NCBI GenBank assembly: GCA_963971305.1
Contig: OZ020305.1
Location: forward strand, 4,559,001 to 4,623,000
Origin: Arcuatula senhousia
Taxonomy: Eukaryota; Mollusca; Bivalvia; Mytilida; Mytilidae
Reading direction: 5' to 3'
Length of the DNA stretch: 64,000 nucleotides
Part shown: one piece after another, positions 36,401 to 43,004 of the stretch
Position numbering within the stretch: position 1 is the stretch's first letter
How the letters are laid out: the number at the start of each line of letters is the position of its first letter
Made by a program: the position numbers and the translations under genes
Notes under the pieces: model-generated
Database searches by the model: none
Seen by the model: the letters and a program-made list of their open reading frames with translations, nothing else
Told to the model about the DNA's origin: nothing

Positions 36401-36729
36401 GACTTCTTTCCCATCGAGTCGTTTAATGACACTTCTAAATTTGACACCATACCACTGCTAACAGGAATTTCATAATGATCCTCATTTATAACGTCATTAT
36501 CTTTATTATTGACTCCATTAATGGTTATAAATCCGTTAGAGTCTCGTGATCGGAGCGGGCTATGATTCTGGTACTTGTTCTTCTTGGAGGCTTTGGACGA
36601 GGACGTATGTTGTTGTAAACTTCCTTTCCGACACAGTTTATCCCGTTTCACCCTGTTAGATGTAACAGATGCTGAGGATGAAATTGACGGGAATTTAAAT
36701 CTGTTCAAATAGGATTTGAGAGTTTCCAT
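3201..36729 (-). CDS. PDZD2/IL16-like multi-PDZ protein (3'-partial gene, seven coding exons)
   Basis: I joined seven exons at GT/AG sites with matching phases: 36071-36729, 20713-19660, 8235-8102, 6534-6402, 4523-4365, 4025-3993 and 3453-3201. They encode 808 residues plus a split codon. PDZ1 covers about residues 121-240, PDZ2 about 572-660 (ending LVQIVVASK) and PDZ3 starts near 757 (GLGFTIVGG) and is cut by the window edge. A proline-rich, basic linker follows PDZ1. The spacing of GLGI/F, EGGAAx[14 protein letters not shown] and the closing VVASK resemble vertebrate PDZD2 and pro-IL16, cytoplasmic or junctional PDZ scaffolds. That assignment is from memory. Any other multi-PDZ scaffold of the group is the alternative. 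The start ATG at 36729 has A at -3 and G at +4, and an in-frame stop lies upstream. The introns are unusually repeat-rich. Confidence 0.75.
3454..3992. other. PDZ gene intron, no recognised feature
   Basis: AT-rich intronic sequence with a short A-rich run near 3961-3985. The plus-strand ORF at 3604-3816 has no recognisable domain. Intron 5 (4026-4364) is likewise featureless. Confidence 0.5.
3993..4025 (-). CDS. PDZ gene exon 6 (33-nt microexon)
   Basis: Eleven codons ([11 protein letters not shown]) between acceptor TATGCAG/GAA and donor ATT/GTGAGT, phase 0 on both sides. It continues the acidic KWEELFE end of exon 5. Skipping it would keep the frame, so alternative splicing is possible. 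Confidence 0.6.
4365..4523 (-). CDS. PDZ gene exon 5 (linker)
   Basis: 53 residues beginning [10 protein letters not shown], acceptor TTTTCAG/ATA, ending KWEELFE at donor GAG/GTTTGT, phase 0 on both sides. Serine/threonine-rich linker between PDZ2 and PDZ3. Confidence 0.72.
4524..5069. other. PDZ gene intron, unique part
   Basis: No gene, RNA or repeat recognised before the 47-bp array begins at about 5070. Confidence 0.5.
5070..6433 (-). repeat. 47-bp minisatellite made of exon 4's 3' end plus its 5' splice site, 29 copies
   Basis: Counting CTACCTTAGAGG on the plus strand gives 29 copies at a 47-bp period. On the minus strand each unit reads as the last 30 coding bases of exon 4 (LVQIVVASK), the donor CTAAG/GTAGGA and 17 intronic bases. 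The copy nearest exon 4 is the functional exon end and the other 28 lie in the intron. The variable positions are GGCG/GGCC and TTTAGA/TTTAGC/TTAAGA; by eye the donor is unchanged in every copy. Confidence 0.92.
6402..6534 (-). CDS. PDZ gene exon 4 (second half of PDZ2)
   Basis: Acceptor TTACAG/A restores the split Lys codon. The exon encodes [19 protein letters not shown] through [11 protein letters not shown] and LVQIVVASK, the rest of PDZ2. The donor CTAAG/GTAGGA lies inside the last copy of a 47-bp tandem array, so the final 30 coding bases belong to the repeat unit. Phase 0. Confidence 0.88.
6535..7133. other. PDZ gene intron 3, left part
   Basis: Between exon 4 and the palindromic element. 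It holds GTTCATG/CATGAAC-type words near 6955-7020 that resemble the arms of the adjacent palindrome (7134-7289), suggesting an older related insertion. ORFs on both strands look spurious. Confidence 0.4.
7134..7289. mobile_element. 156-bp foldback (palindromic) MITE
   Basis: The 49-bp arms 7134-7182 (starting AGGATTGAACACC) and 7241-7289 (ending GGTGTTCAATCCT) are perfect inverted copies. The inner part is also largely self-complementary (CTCACAAACT against AGTTTGTGAG). The flanks are AT-rich (ATA on both sides), consistent with a TA-type target. No coding capacity. Confidence 0.82.
7326..8101 (-). repeat. 96-bp tandem array made of exon 3's 3' part plus its 5' splice site, eight extra copies
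   Basis: TTACTTTTCAGCAGCCCCTC recurs near 7330, 7425, 7521, 7617, 7713, 7809, 7904, 8000 and 8096, a 96-bp period. Read on the minus strand, each copy carries codons for [14 protein letters not shown] onward, EGGAAEK and the donor AAAA/GTAAGT. The copy at 8096 is the true exon 3 end. Inner copies have a C/T-run length change (7C+4T instead of 5C+5T) that shifts the frame; the two outermost copies keep 5C+5T. None has exon 3's acceptor, so these are partial exon copies within intron 3. Confidence 0.9.
8102..8235 (-). CDS. PDZ gene exon 3 (first half of PDZ2)
   Basis: Acceptor CTTCCAG/AGA. Encodes [21 protein letters not shown] and on to EGGAAEK, strands 1-3 of PDZ2 with GLGI as the carboxylate-binding loop. 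The donor is GAAAA/GTAAGT, phase 2. The next in-frame codon past the donor is TAA, so reading through it would stop translation. The last two thirds of the exon and the donor are copied eight times directly downstream. Confidence 0.88.
8236..9000. other. PDZ gene intron 2, unannotated part
   Basis: AT-rich. A short duplicated GGGTGCGGAAGGG motif sits at about 8325-8350. The 64-codon plus-strand ORF at 8751 has no recognisable domain. Confidence 0.45.
9107..12610 (-). CDS. LINE ORF2: 2A motif, PHD finger, AP endonuclease and reverse transcriptase
   Basis: 1167 residues, uninterrupted. Order: a hydrophobic signal-like N-terminus (about 4-18); a 2A motif GDIETNPGP (70-78) after a leucine-rich stretch; a PHD/zinc-finger region (Cys88-Cys138, including CDDC and WHHRSC); an AP-type endonuclease (TVNCRSI near 221, Glu250 in GTESW, TGDFN at 361-365, SDHE at 433-436); a reverse transcriptase (SGPDGIP near 667, LDFSKAFD at 796-803, [11 protein letters not shown] near 851, FADD at 882-885); and a C-terminal thumb region. 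It would nick target DNA and copy its RNA there. If 2A is active, residues 1-77 are released as a separate peptide and Pro78 starts the enzyme. The ATG chosen is the first in the open frame. Confidence 0.93.
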   Translation of the reverse strand: MNINLINILFLIHLIACLGTNKEQKSWQNQQLLSCTTINRLSHTGRRPITWPLKRSYKLNITLLLILLGGDIETNPGPRGKQESIYPCGLCEHPVTWENEGVCCDDCSVWHHRSCIELCSKDYELLQHSNIQWLCCKCDSINVTTFTFHSYQLNNTNYYDPIHDENTTLESITSSNFSPLKASSPRQRISTTSSAKNGNTTTQNSQNIYNLPDKRNLRILTVNCRSIKDKRSEFTAAVDYIKPDIINGTESWLKGIQPGKNPTQDAIKSSEVFPDDYICYRNDRGTLGGGVFVLINKNIISTEQTELITECEIEWVKIQLKGKKEQLIGTFYMPHRNSKCIEELEKSLELATKSCKNIILTGDFNCPDIDWDTMTVNKNASDRDVQLKLMEVTIRYNLTQIHEYPTRENNQLDLVLTTNPSLVKTSENAPGISDHEMIVTDCDTKPYYQHTKPRKCYIFPKANWEELNKEISETSSKLKQMYSEESNIQDMWNTFKTELLASMNRHIPSKTIKSKNKLPWINHKIRKMFKKKSRLYKQAKRTNKWQNYRHFQKEVKKQVRRAEWSYINENIIKGLEENNSKPFWKYIKSRKSDNIGISPLKNKGKLISDSKAKAEILVQQFKSVFTQDQNQTTPKTSKHVEETIGILIITTNGVEKLLKAVNPSKASGPDGIPNRILKECATAIAPGLQAIFQRSVDTGQLPNDWLTANISCVFKKGDKHAAENYRPVSLTSVPSKLLEHIICRHILKHLEKHRVLTSLNHGFRSGYSCETQLLTTINDFMKSYDAGIQTDVAILDFSKAFDTVPHNKLLQKIDSYGIRGTINNWLRMFLTQRTMKVVVEGEHSEEVTVDSGVPQGTVLGPILFLCHINDLPDSVNSSVRLFADDCLLYRNIKTANDHSILQADLQKLEKWAEDWGMRFNAKKCYIMSIKSKTNKFYSLNNHVLQQVQNNPYLGLQISEDLKWTTHIANVTKKANSTLGFLRRNLKYCPQSCKKLAYISLVRSTMEYGATVWDPYNTGDINKLERVQRQAARFITGDYKSRDEGCVTRMLAQLQLEELKDRRTSQRLLFLYKVVEGLVPAIEAEEFLKPARQKRLIKAKTFSDCQTNNIIDKQVRNNTKCFVVPPSKTQQYSNSFFVRTIIEWNQLKETTVNSTSVESFKSALTGAR
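12377..12403 (-). other. 2A-like ribosome-skipping motif in LINE ORF2
   Basis: Codes for GDIETNPGP, matching the DxExNPGP consensus at which ribosomes skip the Gly-Pro bond; the break would fall between Gly77 and Pro78. The preceding residues LLLILLG form the hydrophobic stretch typical of active 2A peptides. 2A motifs are known from several non-LTR retrotransposons. Activity here is inferred. Confidence 0.85.
12719..13459 (-). CDS. LINE ORF1 protein, SGNH/esterase-like
   Basis: 246 residues. The pattern fits an SGNH-type esterase: LSDSKG (residues 29-34, candidate nucleophile Ser32), a middle block WFGTCNLT (87-94), and a C-terminal DGIHP (221-225) supplying candidate Asp221 and His224. A basic segment [10 protein letters not shown] (201-210) could contact nucleic acid. 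Esterase-like ORF1 proteins occur in CR1-like LINEs, where they are thought to help form the retrotransposition particle or contact membranes. I cannot verify the fold. The N-terminus lacks an obvious RNA-binding zinc knuckle. Confidence 0.65.
   Translation of the reverse strand: MSINKLVKFLDENSAEVPTSERKYTPAVLSDSKGNWLQRQVRQSTQADREILWWNQSSATSENRYNWLKNNLQQKVDKHGPIWIYTWFGTCNLTSYENRFITLTSTNDATINEIVEQYQNCIELVKNTENCRITILETPVYSIKTWNAKHNHRTPDRFTEEDQQLEQQIIKLNNKVTELNISINSHSPKFSVDLHASKIVKKGKNRKRTKTEYYNYNLYVDGIHPDTLLARTWLLKIARQALFDCW
13716..14567. mobile_element. hAT-like non-autonomous element (852 bp)
   Basis: Terminal inverted repeats CATAGGTGTTAACC (13716-13729) and GGTTAACACCTATG (14554-14567). ACTTTGC flanks both ends (13709-13715 and 14568-14574), a 7-bp direct repeat close to the 8-bp duplication of hAT elements. 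Internal CGGGAG/CTCCCG words recur near the right end. No transposase ORF, so it would need one in trans. Confidence 0.65.
15589..17301. mobile_element. Middle repeat of the nest, HINE-like with roughly 178-bp units
   Basis: Begins near ATGTCCTCCCCCC (about 15616) and ends in a hairpin in which ATGTCTCC-CCAC pairs with GTGGGG..GGAGACAT (17269-17301). The units carry TCAAAATTTCCTGCTAATATG and TACCAAGTTTCATTGAATTC. AATT is present at both junctions (15585-15588, 17302-17305). The element is itself split by a GTCTCGCC-family copy at about 16015-16945. Confidence 0.65.
16015..16945. mobile_element. Inner repeat of the nest: GTCTCGCC-family HINE-like element, 174-bp core
   Basis: Starts ACAAGAGTTTACACTAAAG, with TGTCTCGCCTGC (about 16036-16047) repeated inverted at the 3' end as GCAGGCGAGACA (16933-16944). 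The core is about four 174-bp units (ACCAAGTTTCATCAACC, CTTGAGATATGGAGGTGC), followed by a GCC-repeat microsatellite (16855-16901) and a 3' hairpin with a TTC loop. A 117-codon ORF across the units reflects the 3n period and is not a gene. Confidence 0.75.
17401..19659. other. PDZ gene intron 2, unannotated
   Basis: About 2.3 kb of AT-rich intron. ORFs of 63-86 codons on both strands have no recognisable domain, and I saw no tandem or terminal repeat. Confidence 0.45.
19660..20713 (-). CDS. PDZ gene exon 2 (end of PDZ1 and disordered linker)
   Basis: 352 residues. The acceptor TTTTTAG/G completes the split Arg codon of exon 1, and [21 protein letters not shown] finishes the last helix and strand of PDZ1. 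The rest is low-complexity: a PAPPTPTP patch, a His/Ser/Met-rich stretch with repeated SHxxSH motifs, and acidic and basic patches, likely disordered. It ends GNQKKK at donor AAAAAG/GTAACA, phase 0. Confidence 0.82.
20896..21032. mobile_element. Small inverted-repeat MITE in PDZ gene intron 1
   Basis: TGTTTGTATTTTGATGTTTC (about 20899-20918) is repeated inverted as GAAACATCAAAATACAAGCA (about 21010-21029), enclosing about 90 bp. No target duplication assigned. Confidence 0.5.
21140..21412. repeat. Short diverged GTCTCGCC-family copy
   Basis: Has the family start (CTAAAAGTATGTCTCGCCTGC), one core unit of the CACTGAACC/TATACCAAATATCAGATGCC type, a GCCGCC stretch (about 21357-21368) and a decayed 3' end (TATGTCTCGCC). 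Confidence 0.6.
21413..22480. other. PDZ gene intron 1, unannotated
   Basis: AT-rich, with no ORF, repeat or RNA recognised. Confidence 0.45.
22482..22809. mobile_element. Minimal GTCTCGCC-family element (328 bp)
   Basis: Complete ends: ACAAGAGTTTACACTAAAG then TGTCTCGCTTGC, and 3' CACAGGCGAGACA. Only one core unit lies between them (ACCAAGTCTCGTCAACC, GAGATATTGAGGTGC), with a reduced GCC tract. A single-unit version of the element at 16015. Confidence 0.7.
23118..23745. mobile_element. TTAA-flanked MITE (about 620 bp), piggyBac-type target
   Basis: TTAA at both ends (23118-23121, 23742-23745), with near-perfect inverted termini GGGGGAACTTGCA and TGCAAGTACCCCC. Internally a diverged direct repeat around AACTAACTCAGAAGCAT (near 23430 and 23618). 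No transposase ORF. Target and termini suggest a piggyBac-mobilised element; the family is inferred. Confidence 0.6.
23746..25880. other. PDZ gene intron 1, unannotated
   Basis: About 2.1 kb of AT-rich intron without a recognised element. The ORFs at 24548, 24776 and 25680 have no recognisable domain. Confidence 0.4.
25890..26108. repeat. GGGGACCCC-type repeat fragment
   Basis: Two diverged copies of a unit with AAAGGGGGACCCCAATATCAATC (near 25935) and AAGGGGACCCCAAAAATCAATC (near 26081). Similar words recur at 50340-50740, so it is a dispersed repeat. Confidence 0.5.
26109..27280 (+). pseudogene. 5'-truncated LINE (C-terminal part of a reverse transcriptase ORF)
   Basis: One frame encodes the post-RT region of a non-LTR element: [19 protein letters not shown] and [14 protein letters not shown] near the start, and a cysteine cluster CQKC...DEIHFLCSC near the end. 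An in-frame TAA at 26579-26581 interrupts it; the frame continues to the stop at about 27091. A short tail follows with a GGAATAAAATGATG-type end near 27247-27260. The RT catalytic core and the endonuclease are missing, so the copy is dead. It lies antisense to the PDZ gene in its intron 1. Confidence 0.75.
27281..28300. other. PDZ gene intron 1, unannotated
   Basis: AT-rich, with a CAA microsatellite at about 27346-27363. No gene seen. Confidence 0.4.
28301..29342. repeat. HINE/pearl-like element with roughly 155-bp units (GCTCACC/GGTGAGC ends)
   Basis: GCTCACC (28308-28314) and its inverse GGTGAGC (29331-29337) bound about six diverged units that carry GGTCACAGCCAGCATCC, ATGCATTGTGCTAAGCATC and CCATTCTTCTGTAAG. 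Same architecture as the element at 1188-3170 but an unrelated core. Confidence 0.6.
29567..30747. mobile_element. Mutator-like (MULE) non-autonomous element, 1181 bp, long TIRs
   Basis: The ends GGCATACTGTAAAACATGG and CCATGTTTTACAGTATGCC begin terminal inverted repeats of about 165 bp, made of tandem GGTATGGTAC-like words and interrupted at matching places by ATAAATTTTGCC and GAATTTTCATACC. Perfect 9-bp direct repeats TTAGTAAAC flank the element (29558-29566, 30748-30756). A 9-bp duplication with long TIRs is typical of Mutator elements. The roughly 840-bp middle has no transposase ORF. It lies in intron 1 of the PDZ gene. Confidence 0.82.
30757..31766. other. PDZ gene intron 1, unannotated
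   Basis: AT-rich. No ORF with a recognisable domain, no repeat noted. Confidence 0.4.
31767..32260. repeat. Partial copy of the GAGCTAAATGAGC element family
   Basis: Begins CAAGAGGCTCCCAGGAATCACTCACATGG, like the element at 1188, then about three diverged units (TAAGCAAGCTACAGC, CTATCTGCAATAGTTTTCAT). It lacks the 3' hairpin; the MITE at 32261 follows directly. Confidence 0.6.
32261..32467. mobile_element. 207-bp TA-flanked MITE
   Basis: TACTGTAAACCAACTTTTTT at the left and the inverse AAATTGGTTTACAGTA at the right. Internal CGAAAATAAATAG/TTTCGCAA words repeat. Termini and TA ends fit a Tc1/mariner-type MITE. Confidence 0.6.
32468..36070. other. PDZ gene intron 1, unannotated 3.6 kb
   Basis: Long AT-rich intron segment next to exon 1. 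A 68-codon minus-strand ORF at 32460-32666 has no recognisable domain and no other candidate stands out. I saw no repeat with defined ends. Confidence 0.4.
36071..36729 (-). CDS. PDZ gene exon 1 (start codon, first part of PDZ1)
   Basis: Encodes 219 residues from [10 protein letters not shown]. The N-terminus is basic and serine-rich, with a [12 protein letters not shown] proline-rich patch (residues 108-119) that could bind SH3 domains. The PDZ1 start includes LGISI, a long insert, then [12 protein letters not shown] and YDEILEVNG. The donor reads GCAAG/GTAAG and the exon ends in phase 2. A more upstream in-frame reading would need a TTG start and is preceded by TGA. Confidence 0.85.
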
Positions 36730-38459
36730 GTTTATAAAAGTATAGTCGTATATAGGACTAGTATTCCATGTATTGATCCAAGTCCAACAGCTGGAGGGGA
36801 AAATGTTCACTCGTAAGAGACTTCCAAATTCTGTCAATCATACACCATGTCTCTGAAATACAGGAAGTTTATTTTTGAAATAGTAAAAGGAATTGAATTA
36901 CAGAATTTAAGGTGATAAGGTAGAAAGAAGGATGGGGGGTTAGGTTCTGTGTTAAACTCTATGGATCATTGACAATCATGTGTGTTATAAGGCCAAATTA
37001 AATAAATTTCTCAATATTAACCGACATTATGGTATAAAGTTACCCATCAATTTAGCAAACATACAACACAAATCATGATATTTTATTTAAATCAATAATT
37101 ACATTAATTTTGAGCCCTATTTATCTACTATTATTAGCAATAATTTGTCCTGTGGCTGTGACACACATGTTTATTTCTCTAGTGAATTAGATTGGTGTGG
37201 CCTGAGCCAGCTGTCAGTCATTAGAGTATGTAATTCTCATCATAGATCACTAGCAGGGGGTTAGACAAGGCAACCACTTGACTACAAAGAAAATACATTA
37301 AAGTTTTAATTGAGTGATTTAAACAATCCTTCTTTGCTAAAATCTCTTGTGTCTTTTTTTTTTCAATTTATGTAACTATTTTATAGACTACAAGATAATA
37401 GTCAAACCTTACTTTTTCTTCTAAGAAATAATCAAATAAACATTTTATTTCATTTTTCATAAATCTAATGATTATCAAAATTTAAAGACCTGTTTGTTTA
37501 TGTTATTGTACATGCAGTTTGAAATGTGCAAGGAATTAAGTGATCAACCATTTGATCTTGATTTGGGGGGGGGGGGGGGGGCTATGATATTTCTTCGTCC
37601 TGTTTTTTTTTTCTAGAGGAGGAGCAATGAAATGCCCCAATGAAATATCATCACAACAGTTGTTAACAATCAAGATAAGTACATGTATAACATATTTATC
37701 TGTTTTGTTTAAACATTTGGATTTGTGATTTTATCCTAGATCCTAATCAGTAGTCCATATGATGATGAATGTATATATAACTCAGCATCTACCCAGCGGT
37801 GGGGAGAGATAAGATGGAGATTTTCTCAGGCTCCAGAAAATCTCAAGTGGTTCCTTAAACTCTTGTAATATTTCATGAAACAAGTATTGAATTTCTAAAA
37901 AGATTGCCTAAGTTATAATAGCCAAAAAATTTGTTTGGTTCGTTGTCTCAAGATATATTGGGTTTTTTTTTTAGGACAACTGTGGCGGATACAGAAATTT
38001 TCAAAACGGTAGGGCGCGAAATAAAATAAAATCTTGTTTCATACAGTTCATAAACAAATTTTCCTGTCAAACAGGAGGGCTTGCCTCCGGCAGGCCAGAC
38101 CTAAATCCACTTTTGGTCAAGCATTGAAATGCCCCAAAGAAAAATCACAAAAGTATAGATGTAAATATATACTTCTAAAGTTATGAGCAGCCGCTCTAAC
38201 AATTTATGAAATTTGAGCTCAGTCAAAAAATGAGTATTTTTTTAGGCAGCTAATTTCCTCTTCCACTTATAACAATCAGAACATTTTACTGTATATTATC
38301 TAAATAAGCTTGGTTTATTGATTCTCAGTTATTACCAGAGAAAATGTATCAATAATAGCATCAAAATATATCAATATCTAACATCCAAAGTGGTAAACTT
38401 AACCCTATTATGTCTTGAGACAGAGTAATTCATCTTTACATAATAATTGTTCTAATGAT
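36730..38459. other. Region 5' of the PDZ gene start codon
   Basis: Probably 5' UTR close to 36730, where TTTCAG on the minus strand just upstream (about 36858) could be an acceptor for a non-coding exon. The rest is AT-rich, with a run of about 18 G near 37564-37581. No promoter could be assigned. Confidence 0.35.
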
Positions 38460-40099
38460 GAAATACAAATGACAACAAAGTTCCAGACATTAAATTTTGC
38501 TACGCCTGACGCGCGTTTCGTCTATTCAAGACTCATCAGAGGCGCTCTACCAAAAATATTGAAAATGCCAAACACTGTATGAATATGAAGAGCATAGAAC
38601 AGTGTAACCAAAAATACCAAACTGGGGAACCAAATTATTACTAAGATATTCAACCTATGTCTGGGGTAGGAAGAACCTTAGGGTTTTGACAATTTTGAAA
38701 TTTAGACGGATAATTTAAAGCTTTGATGTATTCTCCAACTCAAAAGTGTTGGTGCCGGAGCGGGCTAACCTCGGGGAATTTACACTCCACCAGCAGTGCT
38801 AACCTTCACGTGTGTTCGAAATACAAATGACAACAAAGTTCCAGACATTAAATTTTGCTACGCCTGACGCGCGTTTCGTCTATTCAAGACTCATCAGAGG
38901 CGCTCTACCAAAAATATTGAAAATGCCAAACACTGTATGAATATGAAGAGCATAGAACAGTGTAACCAAAAATACCAAACTGGGGAACCAAATTATTACT
39001 AAGATATTCAACCTATGTCTGGGGTAGGAAGAACCTTAGGGTTTTGACAACTTTGAAATTTAGACGGATAATTTAAAGCTTTGATGTATTCTCCAACTCA
39101 AAAGTGTTGGTGCCGGAGCGGGCTAACCTCGGGGAATTTACACTCCACCAGCAGTGCTAACCTTCACGTGTGTTCGAAATACAAATGACAACAAAGTTCC
39201 AGACATTAAATTTTGCTACGCCTGACGCGCGTTTCGTCTATTCAAGACTCATCAGAGGCGCTCTACCAAAAATATTGAAAATGCCAAACACTGTATGAAT
39301 ATGAAGAGCATAGAACAGTGTAACCAAAAATACCAAACTGGGGAACCAAATTATTACTAAGATATTCAACCTATGTCTGGGGTAGGAAGAACCTTAGGGT
39401 TTTGACAATTTTGAAATTTAGACGGATAATTTAAAGCTTTGATGTATTCTCCAACTCAAAAGTGTTGGTGCCGGAGCGGGCTAACCTCGGGGAATTTACA
39501 CTCCACCAGCAGTGCTAACCTTCACGTGTGTTCGAAATACAAATGACAACAAAGTTCCAGACATTAAATTTTGCTACGCCTGACGCGCGTTTCGTCTATT
39601 CAAGACTCATCAGAGGCGCTCTACCAAAAATATTGAAAATGCCAAACACTGTATGAATATGAAGAGCATAGAACAGTGTAACCAAAAATACCAAACTGGG
39701 GAACCAAATTATTACTAAGATATTCAACCTATGTCTGGGGTAGGAAGAACCTTAGGGTTTTGACAATTTTGAAATTTAGACGGATAATTTAAAGCTTTGA
39801 TGTATTCTCCAACTCAAAAGTGTTGGTGCCGGAGCGGGCTAACCTCGGGGAATTTACACTCCACCAGCAGTGCTAACCTTCACGTGTGTTCGAAATACAA
39901 ATGACAACAAAGTTCCAGACATTAAATTTTGCTACGCCTGACGCGCGTTTCGTCTATTCAAGACTCATCAGAGGCGCTCTACCAAAAATATTGAAAATGC
40001 CAAACACTGTATGAATATGAAGAGCATAGAACAGTGTAACCAAAAATACCAAACTGGGGAACCAAATTATTACTAAGATATTCAACCTATGTCTGGGGT
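38460..40099. repeat. 358-bp tandem array, 4.6 near-identical copies
   Basis: Units start GAAATACAAATGACAACAAAG at 38460, 38818, 39176, 39534 and 39892; the last is truncated after 208 bp. Copies differ by very few bases (for example AATTTT/AACTTT near 38689 and 39048). Each holds a core GCCTGACGCGCGTTTCGTC ... GACTCATCAGAGGCGCTC, a diverged copy of which also lies in KIF24 intron 1. Recent expansion, or an assembly effect. Confidence 0.9.
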
Positions 40100-41180
40100 A
40101 ACTTCATAATTTACTCATATCTTGCCTACTTTAAAATTCAGTGAAAATGGATCCTTTATGGTTTTAGTTTTATTCTAAATCAGAAATCTTTTTATCCTTG
40201 ATGAAGTATGTGTCCTTCTGATGAACCTTATAACAAATGCTGCTGCTTCAGTATAAACATAAAATCAAAAAAAAACTTTCACACCTGCCCTTGGTAAAAA
40301 ACAAAAATAACAAAAACAACTTTAAATAAGTTAAAGTGTCAATCTGACCAAGATGTTGAAATTTCATAAGCTGTTATGTTGACGCAAAAAAAAAAATCTG
40401 TGGTTTCAACAAGATGTTATTGAAAACCTGTTGATGAAAAATTGTCATGCAGATTCCAAAACATTGAAAAATCAAGAGTTAAAATGAAAAAAAAATTGAG
40501 TTAAATAGAAAACATAAAATGTCAAATACCACATAAAATAGAAAACCAGCCTACCTTCAGGGGTTGTCCTCTTTTGAGCTGACCCGTCAATGATCTATGG
40601 AGATGTATCCCACAGTTAGTCCATGTCTTCTACTATTTGTGTATTGCCTCCTGCCAGGATGTGTATTCCCTCTAACCACTTAGCACATCATTATCAGCAT
40701 GCATTCTTCCATACTTCACCTATTGATTTAATTAATACCTTTATCAGTTTAAAATAAAGCGTTAACGACTTCTAATACCTTCAGGCTAAAGATGATTTGG
40801 ACATAATATGTATCAGTTAAAACTAGTTTGCCAATATTTTCTTTACATGTAAATTTAACATTTTTATAGTATCAGGTTAGCTTTAATGTCAATATTATTT
40901 TATAAATTTTTATTATCAATGATATATCTAATATCATATTTAGGGAGTGACTCTAGAAATTTTATTTTCTTAATCAGGTGTTAAAAACCTATCTATTCAC
41001 ACTGTTCCATAAAGTAATTGAATGCTTTTTAGCTCAAATTATTGAATCTTTTATGAAGTAATACAAAATAATGTACATATGTAATTATAATCAATTATCA
41101 AAACAGCAAGGTACATTTGTATTGCATAAAGTCTTTGTTAAAAAAAAAAATCCATTTTTACTTGAAAATTAAAGTGTGAG
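40100..41180. other. Unannotated intergenic sequence
   Basis: AT-rich. A minus-strand segment around 40556-40640 ends in a plausible donor (CTGAAG/GTAGGC) and might be a non-coding exon, but nothing else supports this. Confidence 0.35.
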
Positions 41181-41184
41181 TTGA

Positions 41185-41870
41185 AAATACATAGATACAG
41201 GTTCTGGTGGTGTTGCCTGGTGGACTAAATTGATTTTAAGATGTCACAGGTGTGAGTTGGCAAAGATTTCTCTTTATAAGTTGATATACCAACAGACAGA
41301 CAGACACCAAGTGATAAGAATAGCTCACATGAATGTGTGTTATTATTGTCTCTGGCTATTGATATTTATGGTTGTCTGGTGGACAAATTGATTCAAGATG
41401 GGTCACAGGTGTGAACTGGCCAATATATTTATTAGATTACACTGTAACAGACAGTGTCCACTAAACAATCAATGAAGATCCATATATTTCTATCTTGCTA
41501 TAACTAAAAACTTAATTCAACACTTCCATTAATTTTCTTTCAACATAAACTAAATAAGGGAAGAGCACAATTGGAAGAGCATATATGTTTTTTACCTCTT
41601 TTAAAATTACAGTAGACTTTTGACAAGGAACAGTCTGTTTTCTATATTGATAGATAATGAGGCTTGAAAGTATAACATAATAAATTGTAGTCTTGCATGT
41701 AAAGGTTAGGTTAGTAAATTTTTCTTAACAATTAAGCAGTCGAGCCGTAACTGAATGCTAATGAACAACCATACCAAGTTTGGTTGCAAGTTTACCGATG
41801 TATGACAGACGACGGACGCCAAGTGATGACAATAGCTCACATGACCTTTGGGCCAGATAAGCTAAAAAAC
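41185..41870. repeat. Fragments of the GCTCACC-type repeat 3' ends
   Basis: Two copies of a unit with TGTCTGGTGGACAAATTGATT (near 41210 and 41375), and two 3' ends with CAAGTGATRANAATAGCTCACATG (about 41311-41332 and 41819-41841). These match the right end of the element at 1188-3170. Confidence 0.5.
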
Positions 41871-41997
41871 TAATACTAAAATTACATTTATCTGCTTCCA
41901 TCTCTTGGCTTAACATGTAGGATGTTCAACATTTCAGAAAAGTAATGGGAGATACTTTTCTTATTGTAACTGAAAAGGAAACCACAGAATTTAACCA

Positions 41998-42658
41998 ACA
42001 AGAGTTAACACTAAAGTATGTCTCTACTGCAGGCACCATCCGCTATATTTTAAATTTACTTGGATTTTCAGTTTCTGAGATCAAAAGATGTTTATAGAGC
42101 TTAAACATTGCTAATATATGCAATAAAAATAATCAAAGTCATTCAACCAGATAATAAAGGTCAAGGTCAAAAGATGGGGATGTAACTGTGCTAAGCTACT
42201 ACTGGGACATATGCATACCAAGTTTCATCAACCTAGGACCTGTAGTTCTTGAGATATGGAGGTGCTCGCAAAACTTTTCCATTGCTATTATATGTATTGA
42301 AAATTGTCAAAGTCACTCAACCAGAAAATCAAGGTCAAAGTCAAAAGATGGGGTTGCAACTGTGCAAACTACTACTGGGGGATATGCATACCAAGTTTCA
42401 TCAACCTAGGACCTGTAGTTCTTGAGATATGGAGGTGCTCGCAAAACTTTTCCATTGCTATTATATGTATCGAAAATTGTCAAAGTCACTCAACTAGAAA
42501 ATCAAGGTCAAGGTCAAAAGATGGGGATGTAACTGTGCAAGCTACTACTGGGGCATATGCATACCAAGTTTCATCAATGTAGGACTTATAGTTCTTGAGA
42601 TATGGAGGTGCTCGCAAAACTTTTCCAAAAAGTTAATGCAGCCATCGCCGCCGCAAAG
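41998..42658. repeat. GTCTCGCC-family element, 3'-truncated
   Basis: Starts ACAAGAGTTAACACTAAAG and carries about three 174-bp units. It ends in a short GCC tract (about 42645-42655) without the 3' hairpin. ORFs of 73 and 92 codons reflect the repeat period and are not genes. Confidence 0.68.
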
Positions 42659-42848
42659 ACTACACAATGAAAAACATGAAGTGGATGTATAAGACAAAAT
42701 ATGTAACTGCTAACCTTATACCTTTTTTTTGTAAACTGTTATCATATAGGGTTGAGTTCAGTTACCAGACCGATCCTTGCATGAATATGCAAGTCCAAGA
42801 AGAGAAGTTAAGAAATACCAAAGGGGCATTTTTCTAAGTCCAAAGAAA

Positions 42849-43004
42849 CAGGGCTGTCAACTTTCCTTATTTTCGAGGGTTTTTACTGATTTTGTTATAT
42901 TTTTATTTTTATATTTTATAATGAATATAAAAGGAAACATCAAAGAAATAATAAAAAACTTAAAAAAATTAAAAATATCAAAATTTCAAAAGTTGGCAGC
43001 CCCG
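42849..43004. mobile_element. 156-bp MITE with CAGGGCTG ends, copy 1
   Basis: CAGGGCTGTCAACTTT and the inverse AAAGTTGGCAGCCC enclose an AT-rich, partly palindromic centre. CAGGG ends suggest a hAT-type MITE; AAGAAA occurs on both flanks but no clean 8-bp duplication is visible. Confidence 0.5.

Noticed and set aside
40556..40640. Non-coding first exon of the PDZ gene
   Set aside because: Only a plausible donor (CTGAAG/GTAGGC) supports it; no start site or acceptor evidence.
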